A DNA stretch of 64,000 nt from assembly GCF_001571145.1 (NCBI RefSeq), contig NZ_BCTF01000021.1, positions 47,435 to 111,434 of the forward strand, in the 5' to 3' direction. The DNA comes from Hydrogenophaga flava NBRC 102514. Lineage in GTDB: Bacteria; Pseudomonadota; Gammaproteobacteria; Burkholderiales; Burkholderiaceae_C. A model generated the notes under the pieces. That model made no database searches and had not been told where the DNA came from. It saw only the letters and a list, made by a program, of their open reading frames with translations. A program made the position numbers and the translations under genes. Shown here piece after piece: positions 30,587 through 38,889 of this stretch (positions within the stretch are counted from its first letter, which is position 1; every line of letters begins with the position of its first letter).

Positions 30587-30958
30587 TCAGGCGTTGGCCG
30601 AAAAGGCGGTGTAGGCGGTCTCGTCCAGCAGGGCGTCCAGCTGCGAGGCGTCGCTCAGCTTGACCTTGAAGAACCAGCCGGCGCCCAGCGGGTCGCTGTT
30701 GGCCAGGGACGGGTCGGCGCGCAGGGCCTCGTTCACCTCGGTGACTTCGCCGCTGATGGGCATGTACACGTCGGCGGCGGCCTTGACCGACTCGACCACA
30801 CCGGCCACGTCCTTCTGGGCGAAGGTCTTGCCCACTTCGGGCAGGTCCACGAACACCACGTCGCCCAGCGCATCCTGCGCGTGGTGGGTGATGCCGACGG
30901 TGGCGGTGTCGCCGTCAACGGTGATCCATTCGTGGTCTTCGGTGTATTTGGTGGTCAT
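30587..30958 (-). CDS. gcvH: Glycine cleavage system H protein
   Basis: 123 residues from the ATG at 30958; the frame is open further upstream but those residues are Arg/Pro-rich and do not match the family. The protein starts [14 protein letters not shown] and contains the lipoylation site [13 protein letters not shown], with the lysine at about residue 63, and the closing [10 protein letters not shown]. The lipoyl arm shuttles the aminomethyl group between P, T and L proteins. The L protein is not encoded in the window. Spacing to gcvT (38 bases) and gcvP (26 bases) supports one operon. Confidence 0.97.
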   Translation of the reverse strand: MTTKYTEDHEWITVDGDTATVGITHHAQDALGDVVFVDLPEVGKTFAQKDVAGVVESVKAAADVYMPISGEVTEVNEALRADPSLANSDPLGAGWFFKVKLSDASQLDALLDETAYTAFSANA

Positions 30959-30996
30959 GGTGGGCTCCGGTGAAAAGATGAAACAGGTGGAAGGAC

Positions 30997-32133
30997 TCAG
31001 CCGCGGTAGTAGCGGTTCGGGACGAAAGGCAGGGACGCGACCTCCATCGGCACGGCCTTGCCGCGCACGATGGCGTTCACGCATGTTCCGACGGCGGCGC
31101 ATTCAGGGCTGACGTAGCCCATGGCGACCGGCTTGTCGGCGCTGGGGCCGAGCAGGCCGCTGGTGACTTCGCCGATCTTTGCGCCGTCCAGGCTCTGCAG
31201 CTCGACGTGTTCGCGCACGGGCACGCGCTCCAGCGCGACCAGGCCCACGCGCTTGCGCGTCAGGGGCTGGGTGCCGTCCAGCTGGGCCAGCACCACGTCG
31301 GCGCCCGGGAATCCGCCGGCGCGTTCGCCGCCGGTGCGGCGCACCTTCTGCATGGCCCAGTTCAGGGCGGCTTCGACCGGTGTGGTCGTGGTGTCGATGT
31401 CGTTGCCGTAAAGGCACAGGCCGGCTTCCAGCCGCAGCGAGTTGCGGGCGCCCAGGCCGATGGGCTTGACCTCGGGCTGCGCCAGCAGGGCGCGGGCGAA
31501 GGCCTCGGCGCTGTCGGCGGGCACCGAGATCTCGAAGCCGTCTTCGCCGGTGTAGCCGCTGCGGGTGACGTACAGGTCGGCGCCGTTCCAGTTGAATCCG
31601 TGGCCGGTCATGAACACCAGGTTCTCGACGCCGGGCAGCAGGCGCTGCAGCGCGCTCACGGCCACCGGTCCCTGCAGGGCCAGCAGGGCGCGGTCGAACT
31701 GCGGGGTGACGGTGCAGCGGCTGCCGATGCGGGCCTGGATATGGGCCAGATCGCCGTGCTTGCAGGCGCCGTTGACGATCACATAGAGGTGGTCGCCGCG
31801 GTTGACGAACATCAGGTCGTCGATGATGCCGCCCTGGTCGTTGAGCAGAAGGCCGTAGCGCTGCTTGTTCACGCCCAGGCCGATCACGTCCACAGGCATC
31901 AGGCTCTCGAACGCGGCCGCCGCATCGGGGCCGGACAGCAGCAGCTGGCCCATGTGGGAGACGTCGAACAGGCCGGCCGAGCGGCGCGTGTGGTGGTGTT
32001 CGGCCATCAGGCCTTCGGGGTACTGCACCGGCATGGAATAGCCGGCAAACGGCACCATGCGAGCACCGAGTTCGATGTGCAGGGCGTTCAGCGGGGTCTG
32101 GAGCAGGGCGGTGGCGTCGGAAGGCGTGGACAT
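30997..32133 (-). CDS. gcvT: Aminomethyltransferase, T protein
   Basis: 378 residues from the ATG at 32133, which leaves the riboswitch leader untranslated; longer in-frame starts would run through the aptamers. Family motifs include [35 protein letters not shown], and [20 protein letters not shown]. It transfers the methylene group to tetrahydrofolate and releases ammonia. It is first in the gcvTHP operon and directly downstream of a tandem glycine riboswitch, so the whole operon is expected to turn on with glycine. Confidence 0.96.
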   Translation of the reverse strand: MSTPSDATALLQTPLNALHIELGARMVPFAGYSMPVQYPEGLMAEHHHTRRSAGLFDVSHMGQLLLSGPDAAAAFESLMPVDVIGLGVNKQRYGLLLNDQGGIIDDLMFVNRGDHLYVIVNGACKHGDLAHIQARIGSRCTVTPQFDRALLALQGPVAVSALQRLLPGVENLVFMTGHGFNWNGADLYVTRSGYTGEDGFEISVPADSAEAFARALLAQPEVKPIGLGARNSLRLEAGLCLYGNDIDTTTTPVEAALNWAMQKVRRTGGERAGGFPGADVVLAQLDGTQPLTRKRVGLVALERVPVREHVELQSLDGAKIGEVTSGLLGPSADKPVAMGYVSPECAAVGTCVNAIVRGKAVPMEVASLPFVPNRYYRG

Positions 32134-32204
32134 GGGGCGGACTCTTGAAGCTGGGGCAGATGCCATGGCACGGGGCCACAGCGACGACACGGTGCATCCG
32201 TGTG

Positions 32205-32412
32205 CTGCCCCCCTGTCCGCTTTACCTGAGAGATTCGCACGGGCGATGCCGCACTTGCTCCTTCGGTGGATGGCCGCTGGGGCCACCTCTCTCCAGTGGG
32301 GGACACCGGCCTTGCGGCTGGTGGTCATCAGTCCTTTTGCCTGAGCGTTCAGGGCCGTTGCAACGACCGCCTGCGCCTTCGGCGGCTCCACGGGGGAGCG
32401 CTCTCCTGATCG
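32205..32412 (-). promoter_or_regulatory. Tandem glycine riboswitch controlling gcvTHP
   Basis: On the minus strand aptamer I runs from GATCAGGAGAGCGCTCC (about 32410) through GCCGCCGAAGGCGCAGG to GAACGCTCAGGCAAAAGG (about 32332). Aptamer II runs from CCCACTGGAGAGAGGTGG (about 32299) through CACCGAAGGAGCAAGTGC to GAATCTCTCAGGTAAAGC (about 32220). A hairpin ACACGG-N5-CCGTGT (32187-32203) follows directly and may be the expression platform before the gcvT start at 32133. A TAAACT hexamer at 32417-32422 could be the -10 element. Together with the leader, this fills the gene-free stretch 32134-32468. Confidence 0.94.
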
Positions 32413-32468
32413 CGCGAGTTTACTGGAATCAAGGTCGCAAAACCGCGCGCCGGTGGCCCGGGCTCGGG

Positions 32469-32993
32469 TTACGGCGCAGCTTCCAGCAATCCGGCCGGCA
32501 GCAGTTTGGCCAGGCGCTCGCTGATGCCGTCGGCACGTTCGCTGCCCGCCAGCGCCTCCACGTCGGCGATCAGGGCGCGGCCCACGGCCAGCATGGCCTC
32601 GGGGTCGCGTGCCTCGCGCAGGGCGTCCCGGTAGCGGTTGGCCAGCGCCTTGTCGCGCGGGGCAAACAGGCGCTCGCTCAGATCGAACAGGAACATGCGC
32701 GCGGTGGCCAGCGACCGGGTGCCGGCGAACTGCTCGCCATGCGAGGAAGGGGGCGTGGTCTGCGGTGGCGACACAGGCGCAGGCGACGCAGCGTTGCCGG
32801 ACGCATGCCGCACCAGATAGCCCTGGGCCAGCAACTGGTCGATCAGGCGGCGGCCATCGCCCTGGAACAGCTCGGCCATTTTTGATTCGCTCTGCTGGCC
32901 ATCGGCCACCAGCAGAAGGGCACGCTCGCGCTGTCCCAGGCTGCGGTGGCCCGGGCGCAGTTCAAGGCGACCTTTTTCGGTCTTGATCAGCAT
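32469..32993 (-). CDS. Unknown protein, possible winged-helix-like N-terminus
   Basis: 174 residues. I do not recognise a family. The N-terminal ~60 residues (LELRPGHRSLGQRERALLLVADGQ...MAELFQGDGRRLIDQLLAQGYL) have the rhythm of a small winged-helix or response-modulator module that recurs at the start of several betaproteobacterial proteins. A Pro/Ser linker (about 65-90) separates it from a helical C-terminal region rich in Ala, Arg and Leu. No signal peptide or membrane helix is visible. It lies 79 bases after the glycosyltransferase gene on the same strand and directly upstream of the gcv riboswitch. Function unknown. Confidence 0.6.
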   Translation of the reverse strand: MLIKTEKGRLELRPGHRSLGQRERALLLVADGQQSESKMAELFQGDGRRLIDQLLAQGYLVRHASGNAASPAPVSPPQTTPPSSHGEQFAGTRSLATARMFLFDLSERLFAPRDKALANRYRDALREARDPEAMLAVGRALIADVEALAGSERADGISERLAKLLPAGLLEAAP

Positions 32994-33028
32994 GGTTCAC
33001 TCCAACGACGAGCGGGCACTGTGCCGCT

Positions 33029-33062
33029 GTTTCATGTCGTTGTCGTGAAACCCCTGCGGGGT
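33029..33062 (-). repeat. Paired hairpins between the glycosyltransferase and the unknown gene
   Basis: GTTTCA-N11-TGAAAC (33029-33051) and ACCCC-TGC-GGGGT (33050-33062) sit in the 79-base gap. On the minus strand they lie 11-44 bases past the glycosyltransferase stop. There is no clear U-run, so they are a weak terminator or processing signal at most. Confidence 0.3.
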
Positions 33063-33072
33063 GAAAATGGCT

Positions 33073-35241
33073 TCAGCCGACGATCCGCTCGGGGCCGGGG
33101 AGATGCTGCCTGCGCCGCCAGCGCAGCCACAGCGTGCGCACCACCAGCACCAGCGCCAGCAGCATCATCGGATGGGCCGGTGACGAGTAGCGCGGGATGT
33201 TGTGGCTGAGGAAGGCGTAGAACATCAGCAGACCCACGGGCAGCACGGTCACCGCCACCCACTGCGCGTGGCGCCGGAACAGGCCGTAGCAGAACACGCC
33301 GAACAGGGCGACGCCGGCGAACAGGTTGAGCAGCTCGCCGATGGCGTCTTGCGTCTCGAGCGACACCAGCGGCACCTCGACCTTCTTGAAGCTCCAGAAG
33401 CCGTGCCAGAAGAAAGGCACCGTCATCGCCACGTGGCGCCAGGGCCGTGCCTTGAGCATGGCCATCGCCTCGCCCTTCATCTCGTCGCCCACGGCCTGGT
33501 CGGGGAAGGGGTGGCCCGCCTCGCGCTTGCGGAACACCCGCTGGTTGTATTGCGCGGCCAGGTTGTAGTGGAAGCTGATGGCCTGCTCGGGCAGCCCCTC
33601 GTAGGCGGCGCGGCGGTCGGACTCCCAGAAGGTGGAGAGGTGGCGGTTGATGCGCTGCCAGCGGCCGCCGCGTTCGAAGTCGCCCGGCCTCTCACCCAGG
33701 TGGGTGCCGGCCACGGCGCGCCGGTACAGCGTGGGGCTGTGGTCGTAGACCAGGCCGAGCACCTCTTCGTTGCTCATGTTGTTCATGTGGGCGCGGCCCC
33801 AGAGGATCAGGCCACCGCGCTCGTTGATGCGCAGGTTGTCGAAGTGCACGTAGTTGCGCGCCAGCCAGGGCGAGAGGGTGAGCAGGAACGCAAACCCCAT
33901 CACCAGCCCCCACACGATCACCTGCGAGAAGGCAAACCGGTCGGGGCGCCGGGCGATCAGCAGGGCCGCCATCAGCAACGGCACGGCCACGACCCCGATG
34001 TAGGCGAACGAGGCCTTGCCCAGGGCCAGCAAACCCATCAGCATGCCCGAGCCGAAGAACCAGCCCAGCGACTGCTGCTGCACCGACCGCAGCAGGCCGT
34101 AGGTGCCCCAGATCATCAGGGTGGCGGCGGACAGCTCGGTGTACAGGGTGTCGATGTAGGTGCCGCCGTGGAAGAAGATCTGGAAGCTCAGGCCCGTGGC
34201 CACGGCGCCTGCCAGGTTGCTGCCGCCCAGCCGCCGCGTCAGCGCCCAGATGCCCGCTAGGCCAAGGAACACCCAGAGCAGGTTGCTCATCTTGACGGTG
34301 CGGGTGAGGTCGCCCGACCGGAAGTCGGCCATGGGCCGGTCCACTGCGTCGGGCACGGCCAGCTTCAGGTGCAGCGCCACCACCAGCGGGTCCAGCGGCT
34401 CGCGGAAGTTGGTGGGCCGGGGGTGGGGGCTGTTGTTGTTGTCCAGCGAGAAGGTGCCGTGCTTGAACAGGTTCACCGCCATCAGCATGTTCTGGATGCC
34501 GTCGCCGACGATCGGGTCGCTGGAGATGCGGTCCGAGGCCTTCCAGGTCTGGCCCAGGCACACCACCAGCGGAAGCAGCCAACCGCGGGCCACGGCCTGC
34601 CACAGGCCCTGGTGCCACCGCGGGCGCTCGCGGCGCATCCAGCCCAGGGCCAGTTCCGCGGCCAGCCAGGCCAGGCCCGCGAACAGGGCCACACCCAGCG
34701 CCACCGGCCAGATCTGGCGCGTGGGCGGGCTGATGACCTGCTTGGGCAGCCGGTACACGAAGTGGGGGTCGGCACCGGTGACCCGGAAGCGGATCATCTC
34801 GGGCTCCACCGCCACCACGTCGAGGTCGCTCATGCCCTGTATGGCCTCGCGCAGTTCAGGGCCCTGCAGGGTGAGCACGCCCCAGCGGCTTCGGAGTTCC
34901 AGCGCGCCGAAATCCACCTGGCCGGGCAGGGTGGTCGGGTCCATGCGGACCTGGGTCACCTTGCGCAGCGTGTTCACGTTGACCGTGTGCCGCTGCCACT
35001 CGCCCGCCCGCGTCGAGCGGGTGTAGTTCAGCCGCTCGCTGAAGTTGCCCTGGTCGTCGGCCAGGTAGAGCTGGTAGGGGCCGGGGCGCTCGACCCGCAG
35101 GTCAAAAACAATCTGGAGATCGCGGCTGAGCCTGGCCTGCAGAAAGACCAGGAGGACGGCGAGAAAGGCGACCGCCAGCGACCGGAGGGCCACTTTGCGC
35201 GGGGATTGACCTGTTGGCTCGCTGGAGAGCGCCTGATGCAT
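33073..35241 (-). CDS. GT-C-like integral membrane glycosyltransferase
   Basis: 722 residues. A first membrane helix (about 18-36) is followed by a soluble ~130-residue beta-rich insert (LQIVFDLRVERPGPYQLYLADD). About ten further helices follow (PVALGVALFAGLAWLAAELAL, WVFLGLAGIWALT, IGVVAVPLLMAALLI, and others), with a loop SDPIVGDGIQNMLMAVNLFKHG and NFREPLDPLVVALH after the third helix. Multi-pass topology with acidic residues in the first large loop is typical of GT-C enzymes such as ArnT/PMT relatives that use lipid-linked sugars. Donor and acceptor are unknown. No polysaccharide cluster surrounds it. Upstream lies a 234-base gap with palindromes. Confidence 0.65.
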   Translation of the reverse strand: MHQALSSEPTGQSPRKVALRSLAVAFLAVLLVFLQARLSRDLQIVFDLRVERPGPYQLYLADDQGNFSERLNYTRSTRAGEWQRHTVNVNTLRKVTQVRMDPTTLPGQVDFGALELRSRWGVLTLQGPELREAIQGMSDLDVVAVEPEMIRFRVTGADPHFVYRLPKQVISPPTRQIWPVALGVALFAGLAWLAAELALGWMRRERPRWHQGLWQAVARGWLLPLVVCLGQTWKASDRISSDPIVGDGIQNMLMAVNLFKHGTFSLDNNNSPHPRPTNFREPLDPLVVALHLKLAVPDAVDRPMADFRSGDLTRTVKMSNLLWVFLGLAGIWALTRRLGGSNLAGAVATGLSFQIFFHGGTYIDTLYTELSAATLMIWGTYGLLRSVQQQSLGWFFGSGMLMGLLALGKASFAYIGVVAVPLLMAALLIARRPDRFAFSQVIVWGLVMGFAFLLTLSPWLARNYVHFDNLRINERGGLILWGRAHMNNMSNEEVLGLVYDHSPTLYRRAVAGTHLGERPGDFERGGRWQRINRHLSTFWESDRRAAYEGLPEQAISFHYNLAAQYNQRVFRKREAGHPFPDQAVGDEMKGEAMAMLKARPWRHVAMTVPFFWHGFWSFKKVEVPLVSLETQDAIGELLNLFAGVALFGVFCYGLFRRHAQWVAVTVLPVGLLMFYAFLSHNIPRYSSPAHPMMLLALVLVVRTLWLRWRRRQHLPGPERIVG

Positions 35242-35348
35242 GCAAGACCACCCGTTTTGTTTGTTGTGTCCCCTGGCGGTGCCTGCCGGCCCGATTCGGG
35301 ATCTGCTCTGGTGCCCTTCGGAGCGTGGGGTCTGCCGAGGAGATACAA

Positions 35349-35383
35349 AACTTAAGGATGATAAGTTGGGTCACTTAAGTGAC
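35349..35383. promoter_or_regulatory. Two adjacent palindromes upstream of the glycosyltransferase gene
   Basis: AACTTA-N7-TAAGTT (35349-35367) lies next to a perfect 14-bp palindrome GTCACTTAAGTGAC (35370-35383), in the AT-rich part of the 35242-35475 gap. On the minus strand TATCAT (35363-35358) could be a -10 element. They look like operators for a dimeric repressor; the regulator is unknown. Confidence 0.45.
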
Positions 35384-35475
35384 GTTTACGAACCCTGGGG
35401 CCCGAGCACCCCGGACAGGGGAAATGTTGCGCTGCAGAAACAGGCGATTTGGGGGGCAGGGCATACGCCCTGCGT

Positions 35476-36126
35476 TCACACAAACTGGCTGCTGCGTTCG
35501 TCCCAGGTCACCCGGCGTCGGGCGCGGTGGGCCGAGGCTTCGATGCGGCGGGCGTTGGGTTCGTCGGTCTGTGCGATCCAGGCCAGGGCCTGCTCGCGTG
35601 TGCGGCCAAACTGCATGTGGCGCGCGGCAAGCCGTTCCAGCCGCAGGTCCGCAGGTACGTCGAGGTACCAGACCTCGTCGAGCAGGTCTGCGACGGGGGC
35701 CCAGGCCGGGTCGTCGTCCAGCAGCAGGTAATTGCCTTCGGTGATGACCAGTGGCGTGGCGGCAAAGACGGGCAGGGCGCCGGCCACGGGTTCTTCGATC
35801 TCGCGCCGGAAATCGGGCGCGTAGACCGTCTCGTCGGCGGCCTGCTGGCGCAACCGGCGCAGCAGGGCGGCGTAGCCGGCGGCGTCGAAGGTGTCCGGCG
35901 CGCCCTTGCGCTGCGCACGGCCCAGCCGTTCCAGTTCGACCTGCGCCAGGTGGTAGCCGTCCATGGGCACGGCCTGGGCGCGCTCGCCCAGCGCCTGCGC
36001 CATCAGCGCCGCCAGGGTGGACTTGCCTGCGCCGGGCGGGCCGACCACGCCGAGCAGCCGGCGCGGACCGGTGGCCAGGGCATGTAGTTGTGTGATCAGG
36101 TCGGGGTGCAGTTGCGGAGCGCTCAT
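35476..36126 (-). CDS. P-loop nucleoside/nucleotide kinase-like protein (YggC/uridine kinase family)
   Basis: 216 residues from the ATG at 36126; the longer open frame runs into the TAXI gene on the same strand. Walker A is VGPPGAGKSTLA (about residues 28-39). A MDGYHLAQVEL segment is typical of the uridine kinase/pantothenate kinase-like group, followed by TPLVITEGNYLLLDDD (Walker B region) and an Arg-rich lid near RRIEASAHRARR. Members phosphorylate nucleosides, sugars or pantothenate-like alcohols; the substrate is not predictable. It sits 26 bases after the TAXI pair and may share its transcript. Confidence 0.82.
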   Translation of the reverse strand: MSAPQLHPDLITQLHALATGPRRLLGVVGPPGAGKSTLAALMAQALGERAQAVPMDGYHLAQVELERLGRAQRKGAPDTFDAAGYAALLRRLRQQAADETVYAPDFRREIEEPVAGALPVFAATPLVITEGNYLLLDDDPAWAPVADLLDEVWYLDVPADLRLERLAARHMQFGRTREQALAWIAQTDEPNARRIEASAHRARRRVTWDERSSQFV

Positions 36127-36152
36127 GGCGCGCCAATGTAGCGCAGCCCGGC

Positions 36153-37466
36153 TCAGTTCTGCGGGATGGGCTGAGGGCCTGTCTGCGGTGCGGCCAGCAC
36201 CCGGGTCCGCGCCTGCTGCAGGTGTTCGCGCAGCGTGTACCAGCGGTCGGCGTAGCGGTCGGGCAGCTCCATCTTGTCGACCTGCTGCTCCAGCATCACA
36301 AGGCGGCGCGCGGCGGCGCGCAGCCGGACCGGATCGGGGTTTTTGGAGAGGTCCTCCTCCAGGAACTTGAGCTCTCCGTAGAAATGCAGGATGGCGGCGT
36401 CGACGCGCCAGTCGATGTAGCGGGGTGCGCGCAGCAGCAGCATGGTGCCCGCCAGGCCCACGGGCAGCAGCGCGTACAGCACCAGCTCGGCCCACTGCGC
36501 GATGCCGTAGGGCAGGATGGTTTCCATCCAGGGGCGACCACCGCGCAGCGCTGTCCGGGCGACCGGGGACACCGGGTAGTTGCTGCCGATGGCGGTGGGG
36601 TAGAGCCCCTGGCCTTCGAGGAAGCCGGACATCACGTGCAGCTCACCGGCCACGTCCACCAGCGCGCGCTGCAGCGCGGGGTGCAGGTCCTCGCGCACCA
36701 TCAGGTGGGTCTGCGTGACCATGGTGGGCAGGTCCGCCGCCGGCAGGTTGGCGCGCAGCTCGATCGATCCCTGGGGCATGACCAGGGCGCGCAGCCGGGG
36801 TTCGCGCGAGGCCAGCTGCCCGGCGCGTTCCACGCCCAGCAGGCGCACGCCGTCCAGCCGCGCCAGGGTGGCTGCGGTCTGCGAGTCGCCGGTCGCCACA
36901 TGCACCACGGCGTCCACGCGGCCGGCGGTGATCGCATCGATCGCGGCGTCGCCGACGTCGTTCGTGAACGCCACCTCGTCCTTGGCCAGCCCGGCATGGC
37001 GCAGCAGCAGGTCGGCCGCGATGCGGTTGGACGAACCTTCTACCGAGGCCGCCACGCGTCCGCCCCGCAGCTGGTCCAGGTGGTCGATGCCTTCGCGCGC
37101 AAACACCCACACGATTTCGTGACCCACCACCGCCAGCGCCTGCACCGCAGTGCCCTTGGGCGCGTACAGACCCTGTGCGAAGGTGACATCGATGCCGCGC
37201 TCGCCCGCGGCCATGCGGTCCAGTGCGTCCTGGGGCCGGTCGTGGGCGACGATGTCAGCCTGGATACCCAGGTTCTCCAGCCTGGCCGCGTAGTTGCGGG
37301 CCAGCTCCAGATAGCTGCTCTGGCCGGGGCCGGTGCCGATGACCACGCGCTGGGGCGGCAGCGGCTTCCAGACCCACAGGATGGCCACGACCGCCGTGCA
37401 CAGCAGGAGCAGCAGCGGCAGGTAGATCAGGAACCAGCGGCGCTGGTAGAGCAGCAGGATCTTCAT
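36153..37466 (-). CDS. Membrane-anchored TAXI-family solute-binding protein (copy 2)
   Basis: 437 residues from the ATG at 37466, overlapping the previous stop by 4 bases. An N-terminal membrane helix (about 8-33, FLIYLPLLLLLCTAVVAILWVW) leads into the TAXI/TRAP binding fold (VVIGTGPGQSSYLELARNYAARLENLG). A second membrane segment lies at about residues 345-370 (AELVLYALLPVGLAGTMLLL), followed by a cytoplasmic helical tail (DAAILHFYGELKFLEEDL). Ordinary TAXI proteins are soluble periplasmic receptors for TRAP transporters; this one is anchored twice and no TRAP permease is nearby. The paralogue directly upstream has the same layout. Confidence 0.85.
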   Translation of the reverse strand: MKILLLYQRRWFLIYLPLLLLLCTAVVAILWVWKPLPPQRVVIGTGPGQSSYLELARNYAARLENLGIQADIVAHDRPQDALDRMAAGERGIDVTFAQGLYAPKGTAVQALAVVGHEIVWVFAREGIDHLDQLRGGRVAASVEGSSNRIAADLLLRHAGLAKDEVAFTNDVGDAAIDAITAGRVDAVVHVATGDSQTAATLARLDGVRLLGVERAGQLASREPRLRALVMPQGSIELRANLPAADLPTMVTQTHLMVREDLHPALQRALVDVAGELHVMSGFLEGQGLYPTAIGSNYPVSPVARTALRGGRPWMETILPYGIAQWAELVLYALLPVGLAGTMLLLRAPRYIDWRVDAAILHFYGELKFLEEDLSKNPDPVRLRAAARRLVMLEQQVDKMELPDRYADRWYTLREHLQQARTRVLAAPQTGPQPIPQN

Positions 37467-38782
37467 CGGCCGCGGTACTCCCGGATCCGTTGCCGGACGA
37501 AGTTCACGTGCTGGCGCAGGGTGTAGCAGCGCTGCGCCAGTTCCGGTGGCAGCCCTTCGCCGACGATGGCCATTTCCATGCCATTGAGCCGACCGTGGAT
37601 GCGGCTGAGGTCCATGCCGCCCAGGTTGACGGCGTTGTTGGCCAGGTCGTTCTCGATGAACCGAAGCTCGCCATACCAGCGGGTGACGCGGTGCTCCAGC
37701 CGCCAGCGCACCCAGGCCGGCACCAGCCGTGCGAGCACCAGGGCCAGCAGCAGCATGGGCACGCCGATCACCAGCAGGCGCTGCAGCACCTGCGCCCACC
37801 AGAAGGGCAGCAGAGCCTCCAGACCGCCCAGGCCCTGGGACAGCACCCGGCGCGCTTCGGGGGCCGAGGGAAAGTCGCTGAAGCGCAGGGCCGGGAACTC
37901 GCCCGCGCGATGGAACGCATCGGCGCCGCCGTGCACCTCCATCGCCACGGCTATCGCCAGGCGCTTGAGGGCGGGATCCAGGTCCTGGCGCACCAGCAGG
38001 TGCGTCGGTGTGGTCAGCACCGGGGTGTCGGCCGGTGGCTGTCTGGGGCCGAGCGCGTCCTCCGGCAGAAGACGGTTTTCCAGGTAGTTGTTGCGCTCCG
38101 AGATGGCCGCTGTGCGGCGAAGCGACGCAAGATGAACGCCCCGCGCGGCCAGCAGGGCCCCGATGCCGGGCGCACTCGGCGCTGCCACCATGAACACCGC
38201 ATCCACCTCGTGCCGCAGCAGTGCATCGCGCGCGGCCACACCGCTGTGCGCCGTCAGCGCCACCTGGCCCAGGTCGACGTGCATCTGTTTCAGCAAGCGC
38301 TGCAGCATGGCGCGGTGGCCGCTGCCCTCGGGGCCGGCCGCCACCCGTTTGCCCGCCAGGTCGAGCAGGGAGGTCATCGGCTGATCGCGGCTGAACAGCC
38401 ACAACACCTCGATGTCCACGCTGCCCAGGGTCTGGACATCGGCCGCCCTGCGGGCCGCCCCGGCGGCGGATGACCAGCCAAACCCGCCCTGCACAAGGGC
38501 CAGGTCGGTCTGCGGGGGCTGTGCCTGCAGGCGCTGCAGGTTGGTGGCCGAGCCTTCGGAAGAATGGATCTCCAGCGAAATGCCATGGCGGGAAAAGGCC
38601 TCGGCGTAACGCATGGCGTGGCGCTGGTAGGCCCCGTCCGCCTGGCCGCTGCTGATCGTCAGCTGGGTGGACGGCATCGGGTACAGCCACCACCAGGTCG
38701 CCGCGGCCATGACCATCACAGCCAGCACGATCGGCAGGCGGATCAGCAGCCAGCGGTGGCGGTAGAGGTGGGCGTAGGTCAT
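37463..38782 (-). CDS. Membrane-anchored TAXI-family solute-binding protein (copy 1)
   Basis: 439 residues from the ATG at 38782; in-frame ATGs at 38797 and 38845 are possible, but 38782 gives an N-terminus matching its paralogue. It has an N-terminal membrane helix (about 10-35), a TAXI binding domain (LTISSGQADGAYQRHAMRYAEAFSRHG), a second membrane helix near residues 330-350 (VLQRLLVIGVPMLLLALVLARL) and a C-terminal helical tail (VTRWYGELRFIENDLANN) homologous to that of copy 1's partner. The tandem arrangement suggests two subunits of one membrane sensor or receptor. Ligand unknown. Confidence 0.85.
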   Translation of the reverse strand: MTYAHLYRHRWLLIRLPIVLAVMVMAAATWWWLYPMPSTQLTISSGQADGAYQRHAMRYAEAFSRHGISLEIHSSEGSATNLQRLQAQPPQTDLALVQGGFGWSSAAGAARRAADVQTLGSVDIEVLWLFSRDQPMTSLLDLAGKRVAAGPEGSGHRAMLQRLLKQMHVDLGQVALTAHSGVAARDALLRHEVDAVFMVAAPSAPGIGALLAARGVHLASLRRTAAISERNNYLENRLLPEDALGPRQPPADTPVLTTPTHLLVRQDLDPALKRLAIAVAMEVHGGADAFHRAGEFPALRFSDFPSAPEARRVLSQGLGGLEALLPFWWAQVLQRLLVIGVPMLLLALVLARLVPAWVRWRLEHRVTRWYGELRFIENDLANNAVNLGGMDLSRIHGRLNGMEMAIVGEGLPPELAQRCYTLRQHVNFVRQRIREYRGR

Positions 38783-38842
38783 GTGGGGAAAACCCATGGT
38801 GAGGATACGGGTTCTGTATCCTTTTGCAACCAAACGCAGGCA

Positions 38843-38868
38843 CAAAAAAGCCGCCCGGGCGGGCGGCT
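38843..38868 (-). terminator. Intrinsic terminator of the ETF-QO gene
   Basis: On the minus strand an 8-bp GC stem AGCCGCCC/GGGCGGCT (38868-38849, 4-base loop) is followed by TTTTTTG. It lies 22 bases past the ETF-QO stop and before the TAXI gene start at 38782. Confidence 0.88.
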
Positions 38869-38889
38869 GGTGTCAGGAAGCCACAGGGC

